Source: VRUE01 sp963840565 (lineage in GTDB: Bacteria > Actinomycetota > Thermoleophilia > Solirubrobacterales > 70-9). From it: a DNA stretch of 64,000 nucleotides. Both the position numbers and the translations under genes were made by a program. The notes beneath the pieces are model-generated. The model did not search any database. It was given only the letters and a program-made list of their open reading frames with translations, and had not been told where the DNA came from. Numbering within the stretch: position 1 is the first letter of the stretch; the number at the start of each line of letters is the position of its first letter. Of the stretch, positions 1 through 9,172 are shown in pieces. The DNA is taken from positions 124,001 to 188,000 of the forward strand of contig CAWIZH010000004.1 in the NCBI GenBank assembly GCA_963840565.1, in the 5' to 3' direction.

Positions 1-2665
1 GAGCGGGCGCTGTCGTCGCTGGTCGGCGGCCCGTCGTCGACCTTGACCGGCTTCTCGCGCAGCTCCTGGGCCTCGGCGCGGATCCGCTCGACCAGGGCCT
101 CGCGGGCCGGCTCGTCGACCAGCGCGTCCATCGTGTCCAGTCCCTGGAAGGCGTCCTTGCAGTAGAAGACGCCCGGTTCGTAGACCTCGTCGGACTCTTT
201 GCCCTTCGGGTAGAGCGTGCGGCGGCCGAAGTCGCGGTTGATCGCGGCGCCGCCGATCAGCACCGGGAAGTCGAGCCCGCGCTGGTGCAGCTCCTGGATG
301 CAGGCGGGCATCTGCTTCGAGGTCGAGACGAGCAGGGCGGAGAGGCCGATCGCATCGGCCTCGTTCTCGACCGCGGCCTCGATGATCGCGTCGATCGGGA
401 CCTGCTTGCCGAGGTCGATCACGGTGTAGCCGTTGTTGGTCAGGATCGTGTTGACCAGCGACTTGCCGATGTCGTGGACGTCGCCGAAGACGGTCGCGAT
501 CACGACCTTGCCCTTGGTGTGGCCGTCGATCCGGTCCAGGTAGTTCTCCAGCTGGGCGACGGCGCGCTTCATCACTTCGGCCGACTGCAGGACGAAGGGC
601 AGGATCAGTTCGCCGGCGCCGAACTTGTCGCCGACCTCCTTCATCGCCGGCAGCAGCACCTCGTTCAGGGTCGGGACGGCGCCGATCTTCTCCACCGAGC
701 GATCGATCCAGTCCTCGACCCCGTCCTTCTTGCGGCGCAGGATGTGCCAGTGCAGGGCCTCCTCGGGCTCCATGCCCGCGGTTGGGTCGGCGGCCTCCTC
801 GGCGGCCTCCTCGCCCTTCGACTCGAAGTGGCCGATGAAGCGCTCCAGCGCGTCCTCGCGCCGGTTGAAGACGAGGTCGTCGGTCAGCTCGCGCTCCTCC
901 TCGGAGATCTCCGAGTAGGGCGTGATGTGGTTGGGGTTGACCATCGCCAGGTCGAGGCCCGGCCTCGACGCAGTGATGCAGGAAGACCGAGTTGAGCACG
1001 GCGCGCGGCCGCGGCGAGACGCCGAAGGAGACGTTGGAGACGCCGAGCGAGGTCTTCACCCCGGGGATCTCGGCCTTGATCCGGCGGATTCCCTCGATCG
1101 TCTCCACCGCCGAGGGCTTCCACTCGTCGTCGCCGGTGGTCAGGGTGAAGGTGAGCGCGTCGAAGATCAGCGCCTCGGGTTCGAGGCCGTGCTCGTTGCA
1201 GGCGATATCGCGCAGCCGTTCGGCGATCTCGACCTTGCGCTCGGCCGTCTTCGCCATCCCGACCTCGTCGATTGTCAGTGCGATCAGCGCCGCGCCGTGC
1301 GCCTTGGCCAGCGGCACGACGACGTCGGCCTTGTCGCGGCCGGCCTCGAGGTTGATCGAGTTGACGATCGCCCGTCCGGGGATCTGCTCCAGCGCCGCCT
1401 TCAGCACCTCCGGTTCGGTCGAGTCGACCTGGATCGGCGTCGGCTGGGTCAGCGAGACCCGCTTCGCCACCGCCGCCATCTGCTCGTCCTCGTCTGAGCG
1501 CTCGGTCAGCGCCACGCAGAGGTCGAGCACGTGGGCGCCGCCTTCGACCTGGTCTTCGGCGACCTGGACGAGGCCGTCGTAGTCGTCGGCGAGCAGCAGC
1601 TCCTTGGCCTTGCGCGAGCCCTGCGAGTTGACCCGCTCGCCGACCAGCGTCGGCCGCGGTTCCTGGACCAGGGGGGTGGAGGTCATCATCGAGGAGACCT
1701 CGATCGGCCCCGGCGCCGGGCGCTCACCGGGCACGCGTGCCGTCGACCCGCTCGTGGATCGCGGCGATGTGCTCGGGCGTCGTCCCGCAGCAGCCGCCGA
1801 CGATGCCGACGCCGTAGCGCTCGACGAACTCGCCCAGGGTCGCCGCCAGCGGTTCGGGCTCTTCGGGGAAGATCGTCTCGCCGTCGGGGCCCTGCAGGGG
1901 CAGTCCGGCGTTGGGGATGCAGTGCACCGGCAGTGGGCTGTTCTCGCCGAGGAAGCGGATCGCGTCGCGCATGTCCTCGGGCCCGGTCGAGCAGTTGAGC
2001 CCGATCACGTCGACGTCCAGCGCGCGCAGCGTCGTCAGCACCGCCTGGATGTCGGTGCCGAGCAGCATCTTGCCGCCGTTGGGGAGCAGCGAGACGCTGG
2101 TCTGGATCGGCAGCGTGCGGCCGGTCTCCGCGAACGCCTCGCGGGCGCCGAAGATCGACGCCTTGACCTCGAGGATGTCCTGCGCGGTCTCGATGATGAT
2201 CAGGTCGGCGCCGCCTTCGACCAGGCCGCGAGCCTGCTCGGCGAAGACCTCGACCAGCTTGCCGAAGGAGATGTTGCCCAGGGTCGGGTCGGTAGACGCG
2301 GGCAGGAACCCGGTCGGGCCGATCGACCCCGCCACGAACTGATCCGGCCCAGCGGCCTTGCGCGCGATCTCAGCCGCCTTCGTATTGATCTCCAGCGTGT
2401 GCTCGCCAAGCCCCCACTCTTCGAGCTTCAGCCGCGACCCCTGAAAGCTGTCGGTCTCCACAACCTCAGCCCCCGCTTCGAGCATCGAGGTATGAACCCC
2501 CTCGATCACATCAGGGCGATTGAGCACCAGCGCCTCATGGCACTTGCCGGCGAGCCCGCCGTAATCCTCCTGCGTCAGCTCAAACTGCTCCAGCGTCGCG
2601 CCCATGCCGCCGTCGAAGACGACGACGCGCTCGCGGGTTGCAGCTATGTAGTCGCGCTCAGGCAT
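1..2665 (-). CDS. metH: Cobalamin-dependent methionine synthase (3' end beyond window)
   Basis: Transfers the methyl group of methyltetrahydrofolate through cobalamin to homocysteine in the cytoplasm. From the start the protein shows the homocysteine S-methyltransferase domain (about residues 1-310) with the zinc-ligand motifs NCSTGPEDM and GGCCGTTPEHI. A pterin-binding domain follows (PTLVGERVNSQGSRK, RAIVNSINLE). Near the left edge lies the B12-binding domain with DVHDIGKS, containing the cobalamin-ligand histidine. The activation domain, if present, lies outside the window. The frame breaks near 1727 (linker after the first domain) and near 960 (an extra base in a GGCCGGGCC-like run). Both domains on either side are intact in sequence, so I take these as sequencing errors. 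A TACTCT box lies 8 nt before the ATG and no Shine-Dalgarno is visible. Confidence 0.93.
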
Positions 2666-2673
2666 GAACTAGG

Positions 2674-2679
2674 AGAGTA
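2674..2679 (-). promoter_or_regulatory. Candidate leaderless -10 box of metH
   Basis: TACTCT on the minus strand, 8 nt upstream of the metH ATG, with no Shine-Dalgarno between. It fits the actinobacterial TANNNT -10 pattern of leaderless transcripts. No convincing -35 is seen. Confidence 0.35.
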
Positions 2680-2783
2680 AGGGGTCCGGGGTGCCCTCCT
2701 CCAGAGGCCGTTGCGCAGCAGATCGTTCTGGGAGGCGCGTTGCGTGGTCCCTGAGCCTCTGGAGGAGGGTGCCCCGGACCCCT
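2680..2783. repeat. Long GC-rich inverted repeat between metH and the aldehyde dehydrogenase
   Basis: Two 29-base arms (2680-2708 and 2755-2783) are complementary except for two adjacent bases and enclose 46 bases. The arms contain GGTGCCC in the same orientation on both sides. There is no T-run, so it is not a classical terminator, though a transcript could fold strongly here. The arm resembles the hairpin inside the MMPL gene near 10458 (shared GGAGGA...GTGCCCCGGA). Confidence 0.7.
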
Positions 2784-2795
2784 CCACTCGTCCGG

Positions 2796-4374
2796 TCAGC
2801 CGCGCAGGCCGAGGCGGCGCTTCAAGTCGCGGGCGTTGAACGCAGTGGCGACGCGGTTCACCAGCGCGCGTCGGCCCTTGGTGTAGGGGTACCAGGCCGG
2901 TTCGTTCTTGCCGCCGAAGCGAGTGACGACGATCGACTCCGGGCGGCAGTACTTCTTGATCCCGTAGTCGCCGTGGCGGAAGCCGATTCCGGATTGCTTC
3001 CAGCCGCCCATCGGGACGCCCATGGCGAGCATGTTGGTAATCACGTCGTTGACGTTTACCGAGCCTGCCTCGATCCGGCGCGCGAGCTTCTCGGCCCGGT
3101 CCTTCTCGCCGAAGACCGAGGCGGCGAGGCCGTAGCGGCTGTCGTTCGCCAGGCGCACTGCCTCCTCGGAGTCGCGCACTTTCATCACTCCGACGACGGG
3201 GCCGAAGGTCTCGTCGCGCATCACTTTCATCGAGTGATCGACGTCGACCAGAACGGTCGGCTCGAAGTAGTCGCCGGGGCCGTCGGCTTTCTTGCCGCCG
3301 GTCAGCGCGCGGGCGCCGTTGGCGAGCGCGTCGTTCACTTGCTCTTCGACGATCGTCGACTGGTTCGGCGAGGTCATTGCGCCGACGTCCTTTTCGGGCT
3401 TGCGGCCGTCGGTGCCCTGGCGCAGGCCGCCGACCTTCTTGGTCAGCTTGGCGACGAACTCGTCGTAGACGGGCTCCTCGACGTAGATTCGCTCGACCGA
3501 GAGGCAGACCTGGCCGGCGTTGTACATCCCGCCCCAGGCGGCGGCGTTGGCGGCGCGGTCGACGTCGGCATCGGCGAGGACGATCATCGGGTCCTTGCCG
3601 CCGAGCTCGAGGCTGACCGGGGTCAGGGTCTCCGCGGCCCGGGCCATTACCTTGCGCCCGGTCCGGTCGGAGCCGGTGAACTGAACGCAGTCGACGTGGT
3701 CGATCAGGGAGCTGCCGGCCTCGCCGGTGCCGAGCACGCAGTCGAAGACGTCCGGGGCGCCGATCTCCTGCTTCCAGGCGTCGATTATCTGGACCAGGCT
3801 CAGCGGGGTGAACTCGGAGGGCTTGACGACGACCGCGGCGCCCGCCTGCAGGGCGGGGATCGAGTCGCCCAGTCCCATCGCGAGGGGGAAGTTCCAGGGG
3901 CTGATCACGCCGACGACGGGGTGCGGCCGGTAGCGGATCGTCAGCTTCTTCGAGGCGATCAGCGGCGAGTGGGGGCGGACGTCTTCGTCGCCGATGAATT
4001 TCGCCGCGTTGGTCCCGTAGAAGTTGATCAGGTCGGTGACGTAGAACAGTTCGGCTGCGATGTCGCCGCGAACCTTGCCGGTTTCCGCCTGCACCGTGTC
4101 GGAGATCTCCTCGACGTTGTCGAGGATCCAGTCGCGCAGCTTGCCGAGCCAGTGGTAGCGGCCCTCGATCCCCATCGCCTCCCACTCGGCCTGGTTGGCG
4201 CGGACGCGGGCCACCGTGGCGGCGATCGTCTCCGGCGTGTCGACCTGGATCGAGCTGACCACGCCTCCGTTGGCGGGGTTGAGGACCTCGATCTGCTCGA
4301 CCGATGCGGCGCCGTTGGCGCCCGTTCGAGCCGTTGACCGCCGTCGTGCTCGTCTCCACAGTGCCACTCTCCAC
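2796..4374 (-). CDS. NAD(P)-dependent (semi)aldehyde dehydrogenase
   Basis: Oxidises an aldehyde to the carboxylic acid. About 525 residues and clearly ALDH superfamily: VISPWNFP, cofactor-region GSDRTGRK, the general-base glutamate in VSLELGGKDP, the nucleophile cysteine in NAGQVCLSVER, and ETFGPVVGV. The overall pattern resembles succinate-semialdehyde dehydrogenase-like enzymes, but the substrate is not decidable. I choose the GTG at 4374 because AGGGA lies 6 nt upstream; a TTG at 4413 falls inside a palindrome. A one-base insertion near 4322 (Asn-Gly repeat region) breaks the N-terminal 20 residues from the rest. The promoter carries the palindrome shared with the acyl-CoA dehydrogenase and P450 genes, which suggests a joint catabolic role. 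Confidence 0.9.
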
Positions 4375-4397
4375 TGGAACTCCCTTCCCTCGACCCT

Positions 4398-4413
4398 TTG
4401 GCTGGTCAGCCAA
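4398..4413. promoter_or_regulatory. 16-bp palindromic operator candidate (copy 1)
   Basis: TTGGCTG-GT-CAGCCAA is a perfect 7+2+7 palindrome 24 bp upstream of the aldehyde dehydrogenase start. The same pattern recurs at 46189 and, imperfectly, at 61059, each time before an oxidative-metabolism gene. Size and symmetry suit a TetR-family repressor. Confidence 0.55.
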
Positions 4414-4422
4414 GAGTAGCCC

Positions 4423-5626
4423 CTAACGCGGGACGAGTCGGTACACGCCGCCGGCTTGCGAGCAGACGTAGATTCGGCCGCGGTCATCTTCGCCGAAGGA
4501 GGTGGGGGAAGGGACTTCGAGGCCGAGGCGGCGGTCGCCGCCGGCGCCGTGAAGATGGGGAACGAGGCTGCGCAGTCGGCCGGAGCAGAAGTCGGTGTAG
4601 ACGTAGCGGCCGCGCAGCGAGGGCGGGCCGCCGGCGCCGACGACGTAGCCGCCGATGATCGAGCAGCTGCCGCCGTCGCGGCTGTGGCTGTAGGCCATGA
4701 TCGGCTTGGTCGTGCCGCCGGGGTCGGGGGTGCCGCTGTTTTCTTCGCTGTAAGGCGTAAAGCCCTCGAGCGCGTCCCAGCCGAAGTTGGCGCCGCGGGC
4801 GGCGCCAACGGTGGTGTAGTCAAGCTCCTCGAAGCGGTTCTGGCCGACGTCGGCGATCGCGATTCGCGGCTGTCCTCGCGAGCTGTCGAAGGAGAAGCGG
4901 AAGGGGTTGCGCAGGCCGTAGCTGTAGATCTCGTCGCGTCCCGGCCCTGCCGACGAACGGGTTGTCGGCCGGCACCGAGTAGGGCCGGCCATCGCTGGGG
5001 CGGGGGTCGATGCGCAGCAGCTTGCCCAGCAGGCTCTCCCGGTTCTGGGCGTTGTTGGGCGGGTCGCCGCCGGAGCCACCGTCGCCCGTGCCGAAATAGA
5101 GCAGGTCGCCGAGGAACTGGAGCTGGCCGCCGTTGTGGTTGGCGTTTACCGGGTGGGGGATCTCGATCACGGTGCGCCGCGAGCCTGGATCGGCCCGGGT
5201 GGCGCTGACCCGCTGGAATTCCTCAACCCGGATGTTGCCGCTGTTGTCCGTGTAATAGACGTAGAAGCGGCCGCTTTGCGCGTAGTCGGGCGGGAAGGCG
5301 ATCGAGAGCAGGCCGCGCTCGCCGCCGTCATCGCTGACCAGCCCGTTGATGTCGAGGAAGGGGTGGCCCAGCTCGTGGCCGCCGCGGAGGACCTGCACGG
5401 TGCCCGGCTGCTCGACGACGAAGAGCAGCTTGGGATAGCCGGGTGCGCCGGTGACGTAGGTGGGGCCGTCGAAGTTGCCGATTCGCTTCAGCCCGACAGC
5501 GCCGGCCTGCCGCGGCGCGGATTCGGTTCGGTCATGCTGCTGGGCGGTGCCACAGGCGGGCAGCGCGACCAGCGCCAGTACTGCGCAGAGAGTGATCGAG
5601 GCGGCTCGGCGTCCCACCCCGGACAA
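4423..5626 (-). CDS. PQQ-type glucose/sorbosone dehydrogenase-like lipoprotein
   Basis: Predicted extracytoplasmic six-bladed beta-propeller of the GSDH/aldose sugar dehydrogenase (YliI) family, about 400 residues. The N-terminus is a lipoprotein signal with lipobox LPAC. Family signatures are readable: LLFVVEQPGTV, GERGLLSIAFPPDY, HNGGQLQFL, LYFGTGDGG, GLRNPFRFSFD, DVGQNRFEELD, NFGWDALEG. The C-terminal half is in another frame after a one-base insertion near 4952 (FVGRAG then RDEIYSYGLRNP), and the joined sequence is collinear with the family. The start may be TTG 5626 or GTG 5617. Next to it is another predicted lipoprotein on the same strand. The natural sugar substrate is unknown. Confidence 0.87.
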
Positions 5627-5627
5627 G

Positions 5628-6310
5628 CTACTTGGCGCTCTGTTCCGGCTTCTTTTCGACGACTTCGCCGCTGCCGTTGACTTCCTTGTCGAGCCGCGCC
5701 GAGCTGATCTGCACCGAGAAGGAGCCGCCCGGTTTGACCCCGCCGCCGGTCTTCGTCTTGACCTGGTCGCCGAGGCCGGCGTCGATCGCGTAGAGCAGGT
5801 CGTAGTGGCCGCTCCTTACCGCGCTCAGCTTCCAGACCAGGTCGGCGGTCTTGCCTGGCTTCAGCGGGCCGAAGTCATAGGTCTTCTGGTTCGACGTTTC
5901 CGCGCCGCCCGGGGCCGAGGAGCCGGCGAACTTGGGGTAGTGCGCGGCGAGCACCCAGACCGGCCGGTCCGGCTGGGCCAGTTCCGGCTGCGGATCGCGG
6001 ATCGCGAAGGGCAGGGTCGAGGTCTGCCCCTCCTTGCCGGCGATCGAGACGTTCACGATCAGGGCCGGACAGCGTCTTCTTGCCGCTGTTGCGGATCCCG
6101 AGCTTCATCAGCGAGGTCTGGCCGAGGCGCTGGCTGGTCGGGAAGCTCGGCGTCGGTCACCTTGACCCGGAAGGTGCCGCTCGGCTCGTTTGCATCGGAG
6201 GACGATTCGCTGCCGCAGGCGACGACGGTGAGTGCCAGGGCTGCCGCCAGGGCAGCCGCAATCACTGCACGAATGCGGTGATGCGAAGCGTGTTTGCCGT
6301 GCCCCCCCAA
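5628..6310 (-). CDS. Predicted lipoprotein of unknown function
   Basis: About 225 residues after joining three frames. A hydrophobic N-terminus ends in the lipobox TVVACGS, then a Ser/Asp-rich linker. The rest looks like an all-beta extracytoplasmic domain (GTFRVKVTDAEFP, SLMKLGIRNSGKKTL, LVWKLSAVRSGHYDLLYAID) of the kind seen in CARDB- or DUF4352-like proteins. I cannot assign a family. Frameshifts lie near 6135 and 6062. The start is uncertain (TTG 6310, or a GTG just before the hydrophobic stretch). It ends 2 bp before the sugar dehydrogenase start, so the two are probably one transcript. Confidence 0.7.
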
Positions 6311-6435
6311 AGCGGCCGGAACATAGCACGGGGTCTGCGGCCCTCTGAACCTGTCGCGTGGCGGGTTAGCCCGATCTCAACAGTCGTGTAACGGTCGGCC
6401 TCTGGCGCATCGCATAAACTCGGCCCAGTGAGTAG

Positions 6436-6457
6436 GGCGCCGTTTGGATGCGGCGCC
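6436..6457 (+). promoter_or_regulatory. Hairpin in the leader of the yrbE operon
   Basis: GGCGCCG - 8-nt loop - CGGCGCC, a perfect 7-bp stem ending 7 nt before the GGAGGAG ribosome-binding site of the first permease gene. It could modulate translation initiation or mRNA stability; that role is inference. Confidence 0.5.
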
Positions 6458-6477
6458 GCTCTCCGGAGGAGATGAAC

Positions 6478-7281
6478 GTGAGATCCGCGGTAGACAGGGC
6501 ATTCCTGCCCGCCAAGTCGCTGTTCGAGCAAGTTGGGGACATGATGATCCTCACTGCTCGCACGCTCGTTTCGGCGGTCAAGCCTCCCTACCCCTACGGC
6601 GAGGAGTTCATCGGTCAGTTCCTCTTCGCCCTGCAGCTCTGCTGGTTCCCGCTGCTGGTCTCCACCGTGGCCTTCGGTTTCGGCGCGCCAGGCCTGCAGG
6701 CGGCGAACTTCCTCTCGCTCTTCGGTGCCCTCGACCGGCTCGGCGGCTTCTTCGTCCTCGCCTCGATCCGCGAGTTCGCGCCCTTCGTCACCGCCGTCGT
6801 CGTCGCCGGCGTCGCCGGCACCGCGATCACCGCTGACCTCGGCGCCCGCAAGATCCGCGAGGAGCTCGACGCCCTGCAGGTGCTCGGCGTCGACCCGATC
6901 AAGAACCTCGTCGTGCCGCGCTTCCTGGCGCTGATGCTGATCACCGGCCTGCTCGACATCTACGCCCTCGTCTTCGGGATCAGCGGCGGCATCATCACCG
7001 AGATGCTCTACAAGCAGCCGCTCGGCGGCTTCTTCGCCACCCTCTTCTCCAACGCCTCGATCACCGACCTCTGGGGCTCGGTGATCAAGTGCACCCTGTT
7101 CGGCGCGATCATCGCCGTCGTCTGCTCATACAAGGGGATGACTGCGTCCGGAGGCGCGGCGGGCGTCGGCCGCGCCGTCAATGAGGCGGTCGTGATCGCC
7201 TTCATGGGCGTCTTCGCCTTCAACTACGCCTTCACCCAGACCCTGCTCGCGACCAATCCGGAGCTGCAGACGATCCGATGA
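6478..7281 (+). CDS. YrbE/MlaE-family lipid ABC transporter permease (first)
   Basis: About 267 residues, integral membrane MlaE/YrbE permease of a lipid- or steroid-trafficking ABC transporter. Visible features are several long hydrophobic segments, the family's loop with REFAPFVTAVVVAGVAGTA followed by ADLGARKIREELDALQVLGVDP, and a C-terminal SYKGMTASGGAAGVG. GTG 6478 is preferred because GGAGGAG sits 6 nt upstream; the ATG at 6472 directly abuts it. The stop overlaps the next start (ATGA), so translation of the two permeases is coupled. In mycobacteria YrbE pairs form the membrane core of Mce importers. Confidence 0.92.
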   Translation: MRSAVDRAFLPAKSLFEQVGDMMILTARTLVSAVKPPYPYGEEFIGQFLFALQLCWFPLLVSTVAFGFGAPGLQAANFLSLFGALDRLGGFFVLASIREFAPFVTAVVVAGVAGTAITADLGARKIREELDALQVLGVDPIKNLVVPRFLALMLITGLLDIYALVFGISGGIITEMLYKQPLGGFFATLFSNASITDLWGSVIKCTLFGAIIAVVCSYKGMTASGGAAGVGRAVNEAVVIAFMGVFAFNYAFTQTLLATNPELQTIR

Positions 7282-8075
7282 ACGCCTGGCTCGAAGTCCC
7301 CCGCGGCTGGCTCGACTCCTTCGGTGAGATCGCCCGCTTCGGCTCGCGCGTCGCCGGCCTCGTCTACAGCGGCCGCGTCCTGCGCTTCTTCGGCGAGAGC
7401 CTGCGCCAGGCCGGGATCCTGATCCTCGGCTCGGCCCTGATCATCTGGGGCCTCGTCTTCATCCTCGGCCTGCAGTGCGGGATCGAGGGTGCCTACCTGC
7501 TGCGCGCCCAGGGCGCGCCCGCTTACGCCGGCGTCTTCTCCGCTTGGTGCGACCTGCGCGAGATCATGCCCTACGCCTTCGGCTACATGCTGGCGGCCAA
7601 GGTCGGCACCGGGATCGTCGCCGAGCTCGGTGCGATGCGGATCTCCGACGAGATCGACGCGCTCGAGGTGATGGGCGTGCCCCCCGTCACCTTCCTCTGC
7701 GCGACCCGCCTGCTCGCCGCCTGGATCGCCTTCCCCTTCATGTACCTGGTCGGGATCGGGATCATGTACTTCGCCAGCTACCTGGCCGTCGTCCAGCAGA
7801 TCGGCGACGTCTCCTCCGGTGGCTACCTGCTGATCTTCTGGATGTTCCAGAACCCCCCGGATCTGCTCTTCAGCTTGATCAAGGGCATGTTCATGGCGAC
7901 CGCCATAGTCATGGTCGGCTGCTATTACGGCTACACGGCGTCGGGAGGCCCGGTTGGGGTCGGTACCGCCACCGCGAAGTCGATGGTCCTCAACATCGTC
8001 TTGGTCCACATCATTGGGATGCTGGGCACCCTGGTCTTCTGGGGAGCTAACCCACGGGCGCCGATAGGAGGCTGA
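7278..8075 (+). CDS. YrbE/MlaE-family lipid ABC transporter permease (second)
   Basis: 265 residues, paralogue of the upstream permease and presumably its heterodimer partner. Conserved loop: AAKVGTGIVAELGAMRISDEIDALEVMGVPP, with the E-x-G-x-M-R-I-x-(D/E)-E-I-D-A-L pattern of MlaE proteins. The C-terminal GYTASGGPVGVGTATAKS matches the first permease. Its start overlaps the previous stop by 4 nt and the ATPase gene follows after 8 nt, a tight operon. Unlike most split genes here, this one reads through without a frameshift. Confidence 0.92.
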   Translation: MNAWLEVPRGWLDSFGEIARFGSRVAGLVYSGRVLRFFGESLRQAGILILGSALIIWGLVFILGLQCGIEGAYLLRAQGAPAYAGVFSAWCDLREIMPYAFGYMLAAKVGTGIVAELGAMRISDEIDALEVMGVPPVTFLCATRLLAAWIAFPFMYLVGIGIMYFASYLAVVQQIGDVSSGGYLLIFWMFQNPPDLLFSLIKGMFMATAIVMVGCYYGYTASGGPVGVGTATAKSMVLNIVLVHIIGMLGTLVFWGANPRAPIGG

Positions 8076-8083
8076 CTTAATCT

Positions 8084-9065
8084 ATGTCTATGTCCATGGA
8101 TGATCCGACCCGGCCCGACGACGCCGAGTTCGAGGCCGAGGCGGAAACGACCGCCGAGGTCGCCGAGCCCGTCGCTGCCGGCCGACCACAGCGGTCCCTA
8201 CGTCAGCGAGGACGGCTTGACGATGGGGCGCGACTTCGTCATTCCCGGCGTCGATCCCGCCGAGTCCGATCCCTACCGCTTCCACACCGGTCGCAAGCGC
8301 GACCACGGTGGCGAGGACGCGATCGAGATCATCGACCTGGTCAAGCAGTTCGGCCGCGCCCGCATCCTCAACGGCCTCAACCTCGGCCTGCCCGAGGACC
8401 AGATCTCGATGGTGCTGGGCCCGTCGGGAACCGGCAAGAGCGTGCTGATCAAGCACATCGTCGGCCTGCTCTACCCCGACTCGGGCGACGTGCTCGTGCA
8501 CGGCGAATCGATCCCGAACATGACCGACGACGAACTCTTCGAGGTGCGCAAGAAGTTCGGCCTGCTCTTCCAGGACGGCGCCCTCTTCGGCTCGATGAAC
8601 ATCTACGACAACACCGCCTTCCCGCTGCGCCAGCACACCGACAAGAGCGAGGAGGAGATCGGCGAGATCTGCAACCGCCGGCTCAAGGAGGTCGGGCTGA
8701 TCGAGGCGATCTACAAGATGCCGAACGAGCTCTCCGGCGGCATGCGCAAGCGCGCCGGCTTCGCCCGGGCGCTGGTCCTCGAACCGGCGATCGTGATGTT
8801 CGACGAGCCCGATTCCGGCCTCGACCCGGTGCGCACGGCGCTGCTCTGCGAGCTGGTCCGCGAGGTGCACGAGGAGAACGGCGGCTGTTACCTGGTGATC
8901 AGCCACGACCTCAACACGGCGCGGCGCGTCTCCGATTTCATCGCCGTGCTCTGGAACGGCAAGATCGTCGAGTCGGGCCCGAAGGAGGAGCTGTTCGACT
9001 CGGAAAACCGGTTCGTCAGTCAGTTCCTCAACGCGGACGTCACCGGTCCGCTCTCGATGGATTGA
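8084..9065 (+). CDS. Mkl/MlaF-family ABC transporter ATP-binding protein
   Basis: Cytoplasmic ATPase energising the two YrbE permeases, about 325 residues. Walker A GPSGTGKS, the Mkl-type signature LSGGMRKR, Walker B VMFDEPDSGLDP and switch histidine VISHD are all present. An acidic N-terminal extension (MSMSMDDPTRPDDAEFEAEA...) precedes the ATPase and is in another frame because of a one-base insertion near 8180. The C-terminal tail (VSQFLNADVTGPLSMD) resembles Mkl proteins, where it contacts partners. No mce substrate-binding gene follows; a GC-rich hairpin and an MMPL gene come next. Confidence 0.92.
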
Positions 9066-9074
9066 GCGGGTCGG

Positions 9075-9160
9075 CGCGCGGGTCCTGTCGCGGGGTGAGG
9101 GGGGCCTGCGGGCAGTCCACGGGCTGTCCTCGACCCCCCTCACCCCACGCCACCCGCGCG
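9075..9160. repeat. Nested GC-rich inverted repeat between mkl and the MMPL gene
   Basis: Outer arms of 9 bp (9075-9083/9152-9160, CGCGCGGGT) and inner arms of 13 bp (9092-9104/9134-9146, GGGGTGAGGGGGG) are perfectly complementary. The outer right arm touches the ribosome-binding site of the MMPL gene. No T-run follows. It may attenuate readthrough or hide the ribosome-binding site. Confidence 0.65.
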
Positions 9161-9172
9161 AGGAGCCGCTGA

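Noticed and set aside
2691..4337. A 548-codon plus-strand frame opposite the aldehyde dehydrogenase.
   Set aside because: It has no recognisable domains; the minus strand carries complete ALDH motifs.
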